Assembly: GCF_900103915.1 (NCBI RefSeq)
Contig: NZ_FNIG01000003.1
Span: forward strand, 310,001 to 374,000
Reading direction: 5' to 3'
From: Tenuibacillus multivorans
GTDB lineage: Bacteria; Bacillota; Bacilli; Bacillales; Alkalibacillaceae
Length of the DNA stretch: 64,000 nt
Positions 35,995-44,077 of the stretch are shown here, piece after piece; the stretch's first letter is position 1, and every line of letters starts with the position of its first letter. The notes beneath the pieces are model-generated. The model made no database searches. It saw nothing but the letters and a program-made list of their open reading frames with translations, and had not been told where the DNA came from. The translations under genes were made by a program, and so were the position numbers.

Positions 35995-36447
35995 TCAAAT
36001 ATTTAAAAAACTTATGATATGCACTGACTGTTCATCTTTACCATTCACCCTAATATAATCGGGTACAAGAGAACAATGATTTAAATTGACTAAAAAGTGT
36101 ACGATATCCTGAATGTGAACTTCATATGCTTGTTCCTCTCTTTCTTCTGCTGGATGAAGTCCAGAAATAAAAGTATCCTCTAGTTGAATCGGAACCTTCT
36201 GGGAATTTTTCTTTGAAAATTGACACAAAAGCTGCTTGGAAGTAAAATCGTATGCGCAATCATAATGAGTTTTCTCCTGTTTATTTAAGTGAAATAAAGC
36301 ATTTCGCCCTATTAAAGCATAAAGGTTAAATTTATCGTCGTCCTCCTCGACTTCATCAAATCCAAATATTTCATTACCTTCATTTAAGTAATGTTCAATT
36401 AAATCAAAAGCAATTCGATGAAAACAACCGTTAACCAAAATTTTCAT
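35995..36447 (-). CDS. YjaV-like protein of unknown function
   Basis: A 150-residue protein whose N-terminus (MKILVNGCFHRIAFDLIEHYL) looks like the first beta-alpha unit of a Rossmann fold, but with no glycine-rich loop. The position beside med and yjzD matches yjaV of B. subtilis. It is shorter than I expect for YjaV. I choose the inner ATG because AAAGG then lies 8 bases away. Function unknown. Confidence 0.6.
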   Translation of the reverse strand: MKILVNGCFHRIAFDLIEHYLNEGNEIFGFDEVEEDDDKFNLYALIGRNALFHLNKQEKTHYDCAYDFTSKQLLCQFSKKNSQKVPIQLEDTFISGLHPAEEREEQAYEVHIQDIVHFLVNLNHCSLVPDYIRVNGKDEQSVHIISFLNI

Positions 36448-36561
36448 TTTCTTCATCCTTTTGTGTCTATAATATTAACTTCAGGTAAAAGTTATTTATT
36501 TTTTTTAAATCCTTTGGTAAACTGTAATTTGGAATGTAAAGAAAAATGAGGTGACAAATAT

Positions 36562-36741
36562 ATGCGTATTATATGGACTTTATTTTGGAGTTTTGTATTA
36601 AGCTTAATGGTTGTATATGTATTAGCAAGTATGACTGGAGATGAATTTAGTTTCACTTTCTCTATAGTCTTAACAGCAATCTTTACGATAGCAACTGTCA
36701 CACTGGGTGAAGGCGTAATAAAAGATGACTCGTCGAATTAA
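36562..36741 (+). CDS. yjzD: DUF2929 membrane protein YjzD
   Basis: A 59-residue protein with two transmembrane helices (MRIIWTLFWSFVLSLMVVYV; FSIVLTAIFTIATVTLG) and a short acidic end. A TGAGGTGA site precedes the ATG. The sequence fits the DUF2929 family, and the place near yjaV and med is that of B. subtilis yjzD. Function unknown. Confidence 0.85.
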   Translation: MRIIWTLFWSFVLSLMVVYVLASMTGDEFSFTFSIVLTAIFTIATVTLGEGVIKDDSSN

Positions 36742-36743
36742 TG

Positions 36744-36793
36744 AAAGAGGTTGACTCATATAATACTGAGTGTTGAGTCAACCTCTTTTTTTA
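36744..36793 (+). terminator. Terminator of yjzD
   Basis: AAAGAGGTTGACTCA pairs with TGAGTCAACCTCTTT over 15 bp, followed by T residues. It may also end the convergent gene. Confidence 0.88.
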
Positions 36794-37069
36794 GTACCAT
36801 GGTAGTAGACTCAAGGCAGCAATGGCTGTCAAGGGTAGGATTAACCTTCTTAAGCCAAACCCTGGATATCCATATCCGTAACCATATCCATAAGGGGAAA
36901 ATTGACGGTGCTGATCTAACATAACAGGTGTGACGATATATACATGATCATCATCCATGTCAATGATTACACCGTGTATTTGTTCACCCTGATGTGTTTC
37001 CACCAGCACGTTCTGTTTCATATGACTTTTACATAAATTATACATATGACCCTTTGAATAAGTATTCAC
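36791..37069 (-). CDS. Small spore-coat-like protein with Gly-Tyr repeat
   Basis: A 92-residue protein. The middle (VLVETHQGEQIHGVIIDMDDDHVYIV) resembles a small Sm-like beta domain. A YGYGYGYGYPGFG repeat and a hydrophobic end (LILPLTAIAALSLLPWY) follow. Such Gly-Tyr-rich, hydrophobic-tailed proteins are common among Bacillus spore-coat and hypothetical proteins. I choose the GTG at 37069 because AAGGGAGG lies 8 bases before it. Function not known. Confidence 0.6.
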   Translation of the reverse strand: MNTYSKGHMYNLCKSHMKQNVLVETHQGEQIHGVIIDMDDDHVYIVTPVMLDQHRQFSPYGYGYGYGYPGFGLRRLILPLTAIAALSLLPWY

Positions 37070-37142
37070 AGAATCAACCTCCCTTTTCACGATTAACTTA
37101 TTCAAATAACCCATGATATGTGCACATTTCAGGAGGTTTCTT

Positions 37143-37958
37143 ATGCAGGAAATAATTGAAGTCTTAAAGTTTTTATTTTTAGGTATTTTTCAAGGTTTTA
37201 CAGAACCGATTCCAATATCGTCTAGTGGTCACCTATTACTGGCAAGGAATTTACTCGATATAGACATGTCTGGCTTATCTTTTGAAGGATTTTTGAATTT
37301 TGGCTCTTTAATAGCTGTTTTAATCGTCTATCGGAAAGATTTAATGGAATTAACGGTTAATGGGTCAAAGTTTTTATTTCAACGGGATACCAACTACCGT
37401 TCAGATTTCAACTATATCATGCTATTAGTCATCGCGACGATTCCAGCTGGTCTTCTAGGGGTATTATTCGAAGACACAATTGAAAGTGTGATTGGTAATC
37501 AAATCAAAATCGTTGGAATTACGTTAATTTTAACAGGGATAGCCTTATGGATTATTCGTAACCTTAAAGGGTTTAAGTCTGATGATGAGATTACAATAAA
37601 GGATGCTATTATTGTTGGGGTTGCACAAGCAATTGCGCTTATACCGGGAATCAGCCGGTCAGGAGCGACTATAGTAGGTGCGATGCTCATTGGTTTCAAA
37701 CGCTCATCTGCCCTTAAGTTTTCATTCTTAATGTATATACCCGTTAGTGTGGGTACGATGATATTCTCCGTTAATGATATGATTGGCAATGAAAACTTCT
37801 CAGGTCAGTTCGTGTTATTAATCATTGGATTAGTTGGAGCTATTGTGGCTTCATACTTTGCTTTGCTTTGGTTTATCAATGTTATGAAAGCAGGAAATCT
37901 TAAATATTTTGCATTTTATTGCTTGATTGTCGGCGCATTAGTCTTTTTATTTTTCTAA
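37143..37958 (+). CDS. uppP: Undecaprenyl-diphosphatase UppP (BacA family)
   Basis: A 271-residue membrane enzyme that converts undecaprenyl pyrophosphate to the monophosphate, recycling the lipid carrier for wall synthesis and giving bacitracin tolerance. Family motifs are GFTEPIPISSSGHL near residue 20 and PGISRSGAT near residue 170. The rest is hydrophobic with about eight helices. The start is the ATG after CAGGAGG. It lies divergent from the coat-like gene. Confidence 0.95.
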   Translation: MQEIIEVLKFLFLGIFQGFTEPIPISSSGHLLLARNLLDIDMSGLSFEGFLNFGSLIAVLIVYRKDLMELTVNGSKFLFQRDTNYRSDFNYIMLLVIATIPAGLLGVLFEDTIESVIGNQIKIVGITLILTGIALWIIRNLKGFKSDDEITIKDAIIVGVAQAIALIPGISRSGATIVGAMLIGFKRSSALKFSFLMYIPVSVGTMIFSVNDMIGNENFSGQFVLLIIGLVGAIVASYFALLWFINVMKAGNLKYFAFYCLIVGALVFLFF

Positions 37959-37962
37959 TAGA

Positions 37963-38000
37963 AAACCCAGCCACGAATCTATTGATTCATGGCTGGGTTT
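37963..38000. terminator. Bidirectional terminator between uppP and yitW
   Basis: AAACCCAGCC pairs with GGCTGGGTTT, with inner GAATC/GATTC pairing. Both converging genes end next to it. Confidence 0.85.
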
Positions 38001-38004
38001 CGTA

Positions 38005-38316
38005 TTAGTCTGGAATGCCAAGAGCAATTTTGGCGTAACGTGACATACGCTCTTTCGTCCAAGGTGGATTCCAAACGATATTAACTTCTGTTTCATCAAC
38101 TTCAGGGATATCTGAAAGGGCACGTTTAACATCTTGTTCGATTGTTGCCGCTAACGGACAACCCATTGCTGTTAGTGTCATTGTTACATTCGCAATTCCG
38201 TCTTCCTCTAGATCTATACCATAGACAAGGCCAAGGTTAACGATATCAATCCCAAGTTCAGGGTCAATAACGTTCTCTAGTGCGCCCCAAAGATTTTCTT
38301 CTAACGCTTTATCCAT
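38005..38316 (-). CDS. Metal-sulfur cluster assembly factor, MIP18/DUF59 family (YitW-like)
   Basis: A 103-residue protein: VIDPELGIDIVNLGLVYG and the conserved Cys in LTAMGCPLAATIEQ are the DUF59 hallmarks, and WNPPWTKERMS ends the domain. Relatives (SufT, PaaD, MIP18) help mature Fe-S proteins. The start is the ATG after GAAGGAGG. It lies in the region corresponding to the B. subtilis yit cluster. Confidence 0.9.
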   Translation of the reverse strand: MDKALEENLWGALENVIDPELGIDIVNLGLVYGIDLEEDGIANVTMTLTAMGCPLAATIEQDVKRALSDIPEVDETEVNIVWNPPWTKERMSRYAKIALGIPD

Positions 38317-38409
38317 TGTCAATCCTCCTTCAACTTTCTAACTATATTATAAACACGTTTAGAAAATTTTTAAAGGACAATGGATATAACCGAATCATTT
38401 CATATATAT

Positions 38410-38880
38410 TTATTCTCCAACTGTATATATGGAGTAATTAATTTTTCCTGGCATACTTCTACCTCTCGACACAAATATCCGTTTATTTAACCAGTCATAC
38501 TTTCTCGAAGACGTTTCAAAAACAGGCTGTGCCGCAAAATAATATTTATTCTTGTCCACTTCCTCACCTCGCTCGATCTGTCTTAAAACATCCTTAGGTC
38601 CTGTACGAACACCTCGATTAGTCATCAAAATATAAACACCATCATACGTCTTTAACAAAATACGTAAATCCTGAATAACTGTACTATCATCTAATACGGT
38701 CATCCAATCATCGCCTCCGGGAATAACCGTTCCATTCAATAAATCTCCTCGGAAATATCCGTCCCTGACATATATGATCTGACGATTCCCACTTGCTGTC
38801 ACCCCTGTATGATAAGGTTGATTAACGGTTAGTTCCATATCGAATAATAATTTTAATCCTGGAGCGTCATAGTGTTCCAC
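38410..38880 (-). CDS. DUF3237 protein
   Basis: A 156-residue beta-rich protein with DUF3237 features: GVTASGNRQIIYVRDGYFRGDLLNGTVIPGGDDW, then YILMTNRGVRTGP and FETSSRKYDWLNKRIFV. DUF3237 proteins often lie near aromatic-degradation genes. Here it is 90 bases downstream of an intradiol dioxygenase on the same strand, so the two may form an operon. The reaction is unknown. Confidence 0.83.
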   Translation of the reverse strand: MEHYDAPGLKLLFDMELTVNQPYHTGVTASGNRQIIYVRDGYFRGDLLNGTVIPGGDDWMTVLDDSTVIQDLRILLKTYDGVYILMTNRGVRTGPKDVLRQIERGEEVDKNKYYFAAQPVFETSSRKYDWLNKRIFVSRGRSMPGKINYSIYTVGE

Positions 38881-38970
38881 AGCTTCTCCTCCTTCGATAA
38901 TGAGCTATATTTATCATTGTCCAACCCCATATCTCAACTTGAGTAAAAACGACTTTCATTAAGAACTCGT

Positions 38971-39717
38971 CTATTCTGCGTTTAGCATGACAAAATCAAA
39001 CGAAGCCACTTTGTGGTCGTCTTTTTCATAGAGTTTTGTCATAAGTGATGAACGAACATCGTCAGTCACATCAAGTGATTCATCTTTTTGAAAATAAACT
39101 TTGGTAATCAAGGTCTCATAGTCTTTCCGCTTGAACATGAAGTGTAGGTAGGTGGGACGATATGGATGTTGATCAATCATGTTTAAACATTCACTTGTTG
39201 GCCCATCTTTTGGGATATGACGCTGATTCGGAACTATCGATTCAACCTCAAAGGACCCATTTTCATCCGTATAGAAGCGACCACGCAGGTTATATGGTGG
39301 GGCATCTGCATCAAATGATGAATAATGACCATCCGCATCAACCTGCCACATATCAACAAGCGTGTTATTTAAAGGGGTTCCATCGGCATCCTTTACAGTT
39401 CCTGAAAACATCAGTTTTTCACCTTTTTCATTTGGTCGCATTGGCAGTTGATACGGCTTATCCAAAATGGGTGCACCCTCAACATAATATGGGCCTAAAA
39501 ATGAAGGCGTCATCTCTTTATTAGCTAGATACATATTTTTCAAAACAGACGATTCAATAAACACTTCCGCGAATAATGGCCACTCTCCATTTCGTCCTAA
39601 TCGATCCGCCCATTTGAGGAACGATGTATATTCGTTTTGATTTAGGTTCGCTTCTTGCAAAAAATTATTTAAATGCTTATAAAATAGATTAATATTCTCA
39701 CGCATTCGACGACTCAT
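38971..39717 (-). CDS. Intradiol ring-cleavage dioxygenase-like protein with altered iron ligands
   Basis: A 248-residue protein: a helical N-terminal dimerisation region, then the intradiol core (SFLGPYYVEGAP, MWQVDADGHYSSFD, YNLRGRFYTDENG, GPTSECLNMIDQHPYRPTYLHFMF split here only for reading). In catechol 1,2-dioxygenases iron is held by two Tyr and two His. The first Tyr (GHYS) and the second His (LHF) remain. The second Tyr position reads Arg (PNQRHIP), and the first His of RPxHLH is Tyr (RPTYLH). It may still bind metal in a rearranged way, or may have lost ring cleavage. Ribosome site AGGGGAGA. Confidence 0.8.
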   Translation of the reverse strand: MSRRMRENINLFYKHLNNFLQEANLNQNEYTSFLKWADRLGRNGEWPLFAEVFIESSVLKNMYLANKEMTPSFLGPYYVEGAPILDKPYQLPMRPNEKGEKLMFSGTVKDADGTPLNNTLVDMWQVDADGHYSSFDADAPPYNLRGRFYTDENGSFEVESIVPNQRHIPKDGPTSECLNMIDQHPYRPTYLHFMFKRKDYETLITKVYFQKDESLDVTDDVRSSLMTKLYEKDDHKVASFDFVMLNAE

Positions 39718-39899
39718 GCTTCATCTCCCCTTATTTAAACCATAGTAAGAGCCTACTAATTCCTATTAATATAATTATTAATAGATTCAAGATTTATGAG
39801 TTTAATTTTATAATTTAGAAGTGGTCAAGTTTCTATCTAAAAAAAAAGCTAAAGCATATCGTTAATTACGTAAGCCTTTATCAACTTAATGCACAAAAA

Positions 39900-39926
39900 A
39901 GCCGTTACCGATTAAAATCGGTAACG
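39900..39926 (-). terminator. Terminator of yitV
   Basis: GTTACCGAT pairs with ATCGGTAAC. On the minus strand it is followed by GGCTTTTTTG. Confidence 0.82.
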
Positions 39927-39967
39927 ACTATTCTTAAGATATTAATCAACCTTATTTCCAAAAAACT

Positions 39968-40732
39968 CTATAAATGCTCTAATAGCCAATCTCTTAAAGC
40001 TAATTTGGCTTCAAGGCTAACTTTATGATCTCGATTCGGCTCAGTTATATATTGATATCGGTCTTCAGGATAATGGGCGTTTTTAAGCGCTTCTACAAAT
40101 GAAACGGAATGTTCGAATGGAACAACGTGGTCATTTTCACCATGCCAGAGAAAAATTGGCCGATGGTTAAGCTTTTCCAATTGATGTGATAAATCAATCG
40201 CTTTAAGTGATTGGAGCTGATCATCGATTTGTTCCTTTGTCATAGGAATTTCTATACCTTGTTGTTCGATACCCTTTAATAAATAAACAGCCATGTCACT
40301 AATCTTAGCAGACCCCATCATCAGTCCAGCTGTTTTAATCCATTCAAATTGTGTCAAAGCCGCTGCGACTGTTATACCACCCATACTTGTTCCAGCGATA
40401 CCAATTCGGTCTTCTAATAGTAAATCATGTTCTTTCAGATATAAATATAATTGCTGCAAATCATCCAAGTTTTGCAACACAATATTCCAAAAGTCCAATT
40501 GAATTCGATTCGGATCACTTATCGTCTGTCGATTGCCGTGGTGCATACTATCTGGTAAAAGAACTCTATAGCCTTTTTCAGCAAGTAAGTAAGCCTGGGC
40601 AAGGTCCTGTTCTTTAGCACTTGTAAAACCATGAAAATAAATTAGTGTTGGAAGTGGATGATTAAGTTGATCTTGTTCAGCAACTATTAATGTTGGTATT
40701 TCTTTAATTTTTATATTATCAATAACGATCAT
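39968..40732 (-). CDS. yitV: Alpha/beta-hydrolase, YitV-like esterase
   Basis: A 254-residue serine hydrolase. The nucleophile elbow is GTSMGG (about residue 115), an oxyanion-type YFHGFTS is near residue 35, and the Asp/His pair lies in WHGENDHVVP and DHKVSLEAK. The substrate is unknown. It sits divergent from the HAD phosphatase yitU, the same pair as in B. subtilis. The ATG has a GAGAGGGG site. Confidence 0.88.
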   Translation of the reverse strand: MIVIDNIKIKEIPTLIVAEQDQLNHPLPTLIYFHGFTSAKEQDLAQAYLLAEKGYRVLLPDSMHHGNRQTISDPNRIQLDFWNIVLQNLDDLQQLYLYLKEHDLLLEDRIGIAGTSMGGITVAAALTQFEWIKTAGLMMGSAKISDMAVYLLKGIEQQGIEIPMTKEQIDDQLQSLKAIDLSHQLEKLNHRPIFLWHGENDHVVPFEHSVSFVEALKNAHYPEDRYQYITEPNRDHKVSLEAKLALRDWLLEHL

Positions 40733-40876
40733 GCCTATGCCCCTCTCAAATGTTTTATTCCTATATTATATGATAACGGTTGTCCTTTCAATTTTCATAC
40801 AGTATATGACATCGTGATTGGATTATGGTAAAATAATATAATTAGAATTAAAGGGAATACAATGAGGTGAAAATAG

Positions 40877-41713
40877 ATGCAAAGGCATTTAATTGCTTTA
40901 GATTTAGATGGTACATTATTAAATGATGATAAAATCATTTCAAAACGTACACTACAAACGCTAAAAGCAGCAAAAGATCAAGGTCACATTGTCGTCATCG
41001 CAACAGGTAGGCCATTTCGAGTGAGTAAACAATTTTATGAACAGCTTCAATTAGATACACCGATTGTGAATATGAATGGTGCTTATATTCATCATCCCAA
41101 AAACAAAAATTGGGACCATATGCATTCACCTCTTCCGAAAAACGTTGCTTTTGACATCATCGACACCTCTACATCAGTAGGTGTTCAAAATATCATGGCA
41201 GAAATTATGGATCATGTTTACATCAATGAAGAGAAAGAGCATATTTTTAACCATTTCTTACTTGATAGTGTTGAATATTCAGCAACAATCGGTAACTTAA
41301 AAGAGACATTAACGGGAGACCCATCCTCATTATTGATTCATCCATACGATGACGGTGTTGATCAAATTCGACAAGCTCTTGATGAGAACCATGCATCAAC
41401 TATTGATCATCGAAAATGGGGAGCGCCATTCCATGTAATTGAAATTATTCGTTCTGGTTTGCATAAAGCAATCGGTTTGCAAAAAATTGCAAAAGAATAT
41501 GATATTCCATCAAGCCGTATTATGGCATTTGGTGATGAAGATAACGATTTAGAAATGATTGACTATGCTGGTATTGGAGTCGCAATGGATAATGGTATCG
41601 ATGAGCTAAAATCAATCGCGAACCAAGTGACATTGACCAATCACGACGATGGTGTTGCTCATTTGATTGAGGAATATTTAAGCATTCCAACTCCAATATT
41701 AACTAAAGAATAA
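40877..41713 (+). CDS. yitU: Cof-type HAD-IIB phosphatase, YitU-like
   Basis: A 278-residue HAD-superfamily hydrolase. Motif I is LDLDGTLLND, motif II is IATGRP, the motif III Lys is in SGLHKAIGL and motif IV is AFGDEDNDLEMI. A C2-type cap lies between residues 85 and 195. Related Bacillus enzymes dephosphorylate sugar phosphates or flavin precursors; the substrate here is not defined. The start has a TGAGGTGA site. Confidence 0.9.
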   Translation: MQRHLIALDLDGTLLNDDKIISKRTLQTLKAAKDQGHIVVIATGRPFRVSKQFYEQLQLDTPIVNMNGAYIHHPKNKNWDHMHSPLPKNVAFDIIDTSTSVGVQNIMAEIMDHVYINEEKEHIFNHFLLDSVEYSATIGNLKETLTGDPSSLLIHPYDDGVDQIRQALDENHASTIDHRKWGAPFHVIEIIRSGLHKAIGLQKIAKEYDIPSSRIMAFGDEDNDLEMIDYAGIGVAMDNGIDELKSIANQVTLTNHDDGVAHLIEEYLSIPTPILTKE

Positions 41714-41748
41714 TTAATTATATTTTTCGTTTTTCTGCACAAAATATA

Positions 41749-41781
41749 CCTGAACACGAACAAAACGTGTTCAGGTTTTTT
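41749..41781 (+). terminator. Terminator of yitU
   Basis: CCTGAACACG pairs with CGTGTTCAGG, followed by six T. Confidence 0.9.
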
Positions 41782-41810
41782 ATTTCCTTAGTTGGTTAGG
41801 AGGCTCCGAC

Positions 41811-41936
41811 ATGAAAAAAGAACCAATAAAAGGAAAGAAAAGACAAGAAATCACAGCTGACACCCGAAAAGGTAAATTTACCGATAAAGCGCGCAAGAAA
41901 GCAGAAGCCGACCGTCATACACGAGGAGGATTCTAA
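41811..41936 (+). CDS. 41-residue highly basic small protein
   Basis: A TTAGGAGG ribosome site precedes the ATG. The peptide begins MKKEPIKGKKRQEITAD and ends ADRHTRGGF, with about one third Lys or Arg and no hydrophobic segment. It ends 2 bases before the yitR start, and the ribosome site of yitR lies within its last codons, so the two are probably translated together. I do not recognise a family. Confidence 0.65.
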   Translation: MKKEPIKGKKRQEITADTRKGKFTDKARKKAEADRHTRGGF

Positions 41937-41938
41937 CA

Positions 41939-42151
41939 TTGGCAAATAATAAGAATAACAATATTCTTCAGCAAGCACGTCAAACCATGCAAAATTTAAC
42001 TAACCGCAACCAAAATAAACAACAAGACGAAGAAACCGCTGATCGAGCTGTACAGCACGGAATTCAAGCCGCTTACGAACAGGGCTCTCCCGAAGAACAA
42101 GAGCAAGTGAGACAGCTTGAGCAAAGAATGAATCAGCAAAAAATGAAATAG
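41939..42151 (+). CDS. DUF3813 protein, YitR-like
   Basis: A 70-residue Gln/Asn-rich helical protein (ILQQARQTMQNLTNRNQNK; DRAVQHGIQAAYEQGSPEEQ). The start is TTG with a GAGGAGG site. Size, composition and position after yitU match the DUF3813 family represented by B. subtilis YitR. Function unknown. Confidence 0.78.
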   Translation: MANNKNNNILQQARQTMQNLTNRNQNKQQDEETADRAVQHGIQAAYEQGSPEEQEQVRQLEQRMNQQKMK

Positions 42152-42161
42152 TACCCTTTTT

Positions 42162-42195
42162 TGCGACACAGGTAAAACTGTGTCGCATTTTTTTG
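42162..42195 (+). terminator. Terminator of the yitR unit
   Basis: TGCGACACAG pairs with CTGTGTCGCA, followed by seven T. Confidence 0.9.
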
Positions 42196-42235
42196 TAAAA
42201 ATCATGTAAATGTATGTGATTTTTCGAAAATTATG

Positions 42236-42264
42236 TTGTACGAATCTGTGGTGTCATTTATAAT
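42236..42264 (+). promoter_or_regulatory. Sigma-A promoter of the phn operon
   Basis: TTGTAC (42236-42241) and TATAAT (42259-42264) are 17 bases apart. Just upstream, AAAATCA and TGATTTT (about 42198-42223) form an inverted repeat that could be an operator. I could not assign it to PhoP with confidence. Confidence 0.75.
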
Positions 42265-42298
42265 AAAGTTGTTTTAATAATTCTAAGGGGGAATAAAA

Positions 42299-43210
42299 TT
42301 GAAAAAACTTTTCATGCTAATGAATGTGGCTACATTAGCTGTTCTTGCAGCTTGTGGTTCTAGTGGAGATTCCGGTAACCCTGACACACTAGTTATGGGA
42401 TTCGTACCATCTCAAGATAGTGATACAATTGCGGAAACAGCCGAACCTCTTGCTGAAAAACTTGGCGAAATTTTGGACAAAGAGGTAGACGCGCAAACGA
42501 TGACAAGCTATAGTGCACTAGTTGAAGCACTTGGTAACGATACTGCACATATTGGCTTTATCCCTGCGTTCGGTTTCGTATTAGCCGATAGTCAATACGA
42601 AGTTGAACCGATTTTAAAATCTGAACGTAACGGTAGTGCGACTTATGTAGCTCAATACTTAGTACGTGCAGATTCACCGGTTGAGAGCCTAGAGGATTTA
42701 GGTGAACATGCTCAAGATATGATTTGGGCTTATGGTGATGCATCATCTACTTCTGGTTATCTTTTCCCAGCATCTCAGTTAATCAATATGTATGACCTTG
42801 AAGGAACAACAGCTTTACAGGAAGATTTCTTCAAAGATACAGTAAGCTCAGGTGGTCACGATGCCTCTGCAGTTGCTGTATTACAAGAACAAGCTGATAT
42901 TGCGACAACTTTCGATGATGTTCGCGATACAATGGTTGAAGATTATCCGAATATTATGGATGAGTTAAAAGTTATTGGTACAACTGATCCAATTCCAAAC
43001 GATACCATTACGGTACCAAGTTCATTAGATGATGAACTTGTACAAGAAATTAAAGAAGCGTTCCTAAGCTTTAACGATGATGAGGAAATGATTCAGATTA
43101 TGAATGAGGTTTACAATTGGGACGCAATTATCGAAGCAGAAAGATCTGACTTTGATGTTGTAAAAGAAACATATGAAAACTTAGAACTAGGAACTGAAGT
43201 TTTGGAGTAA
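42299..43210 (+). CDS. phnD: Phosphonate/phosphite ABC transporter substrate-binding lipoprotein
   Basis: A 303-residue lipoprotein with signal and lipobox (NVATLAVLAACGSS) and a PhnD-type binding fold: LVMGFVPSQDSDTIAE, TSYSALVEALGNDTAHIGFIPAFG and YGDASSTSGYLFPASQL. The start is TTG after AAGGGGGA. It captures phosphonate, phosphite or a similar oxyanion outside the membrane. It is first in the phnD-C-E-E operon. The very acidic surface fits a salt-adapted extracellular protein. Confidence 0.93.
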   Translation: MKKLFMLMNVATLAVLAACGSSGDSGNPDTLVMGFVPSQDSDTIAETAEPLAEKLGEILDKEVDAQTMTSYSALVEALGNDTAHIGFIPAFGFVLADSQYEVEPILKSERNGSATYVAQYLVRADSPVESLEDLGEHAQDMIWAYGDASSTSGYLFPASQLINMYDLEGTTALQEDFFKDTVSSGGHDASAVAVLQEQADIATTFDDVRDTMVEDYPNIMDELKVIGTTDPIPNDTITVPSSLDDELVQEIKEAFLSFNDDEEMIQIMNEVYNWDAIIEAERSDFDVVKETYENLELGTEVLE

Positions 43211-43241
43211 TCCTTACATTTAAATTTGAAACAGATTTTAA

Positions 43242-43275
43242 AATAGGGAGAGGACTATGACTCTCCCTATTTTTT
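43242..43275 (+). terminator. Intra-operon hairpin between phnD and phnC
   Basis: AATAGGGAGAG pairs with CTCTCCCTATT, followed by TTTT. The ribosome site of phnC starts right after. Partial termination here would make more binding protein than transporter. Confidence 0.75.
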
Positions 43276-43291
43276 AGAAAGGAAGTACACA

Positions 43292-44077
43292 ATGATTACA
43301 TTTAAAGATCTTTCATTAGTTTATCCCAATGGTACACCAGGCTTAAAAGACGTCAATGTCACGGTTAATGAAGGTGAATTCGTTGTCATTGTTGGTTTAT
43401 CAGGTGCAGGTAAATCTACTTTTATAAGAAGTATTAACCGAATGGTGAACCCAACAGAAGGTGAACTATATGTTGAAGATGAGAACATTTTAGACTTAAA
43501 AGGAAAAGACTTAAGAAAATTACGGACAAAGGTTGGCATGATTTTTCAAAACTATAATCTAGTAAATCGTTCTAGTGTTTTTAAAAATACGATTAGTGGT
43601 CGATTAGGACATACAGGTACTCTAAAAAGTATATTCAACTTATTCTCAAAAGAAGATAAAGCAAGAGCTTATAATAACTTAAAACGTGTTAATATCGAAG
43701 AATACATATACCAACGTGCTGACCAATTAAGTGGTGGACAGCAACAACGCGTTAGTATTGCCCGTGTTTTAACTCAAGACCCTAAATTAATTTTAGCTGA
43801 CGAACCAGTTGCAAGCCTTGACCCACCAACATCCCATCAAGTTATGCAATATTTGAAAAAGATTAATACAGAGGATAATATTACGACGATTGTTAACCTC
43901 CATTTCATTGACATGGCAATGGAATATGCCGATCGAATTATCGGTATGCGTGATGGTGAGGTTGTTTTCGATGGTCCTGTGAGTGAAGTGTCTGAAAAAA
44001 CATTTGAACAAATCTATAATCGTCCAATTCGTGAGGATGATTTAAGGGGAAGTGACACTGATGACGGAGAAGAATAA
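43292..44077 (+). CDS. phnC: Phosphonate ABC transporter ATP-binding protein
   Basis: A 261-residue ABC ATPase. Walker A reads GLSGAGKST, the Q-loop FQNYNLV, the signature LSGGQQQRVSIAR and Walker B ILADEPVASLD, with His in the switch (VNLHFIDMA). The region between Q-loop and signature (GRLGHTGTLKSIFNLF) is the PhnC-type insertion. It drives the PhnE permeases. The start has an AAAGGAAG site, and its end overlaps the first phnE. Confidence 0.95.
   Translation: MITFKDLSLVYPNGTPGLKDVNVTVNEGEFVVIVGLSGAGKSTFIRSINRMVNPTEGELYVEDENILDLKGKDLRKLRTKVGMIFQNYNLVNRSSVFKNTISGRLGHTGTLKSIFNLFSKEDKARAYNNLKRVNIEEYIYQRADQLSGGQQQRVSIARVLTQDPKLILADEPVASLDPPTSHQVMQYLKKINTEDNITTIVNLHFIDMAMEYADRIIGMRDGEVVFDGPVSEVSEKTFEQIYNRPIREDDLRGSDTDDGEE

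Noticed and set aside
36492-36701. Minus-strand open frame of 69 codons
   Set aside because: It lies opposite yjzD, which has a clear ribosome site and a recognised DUF2929 sequence.
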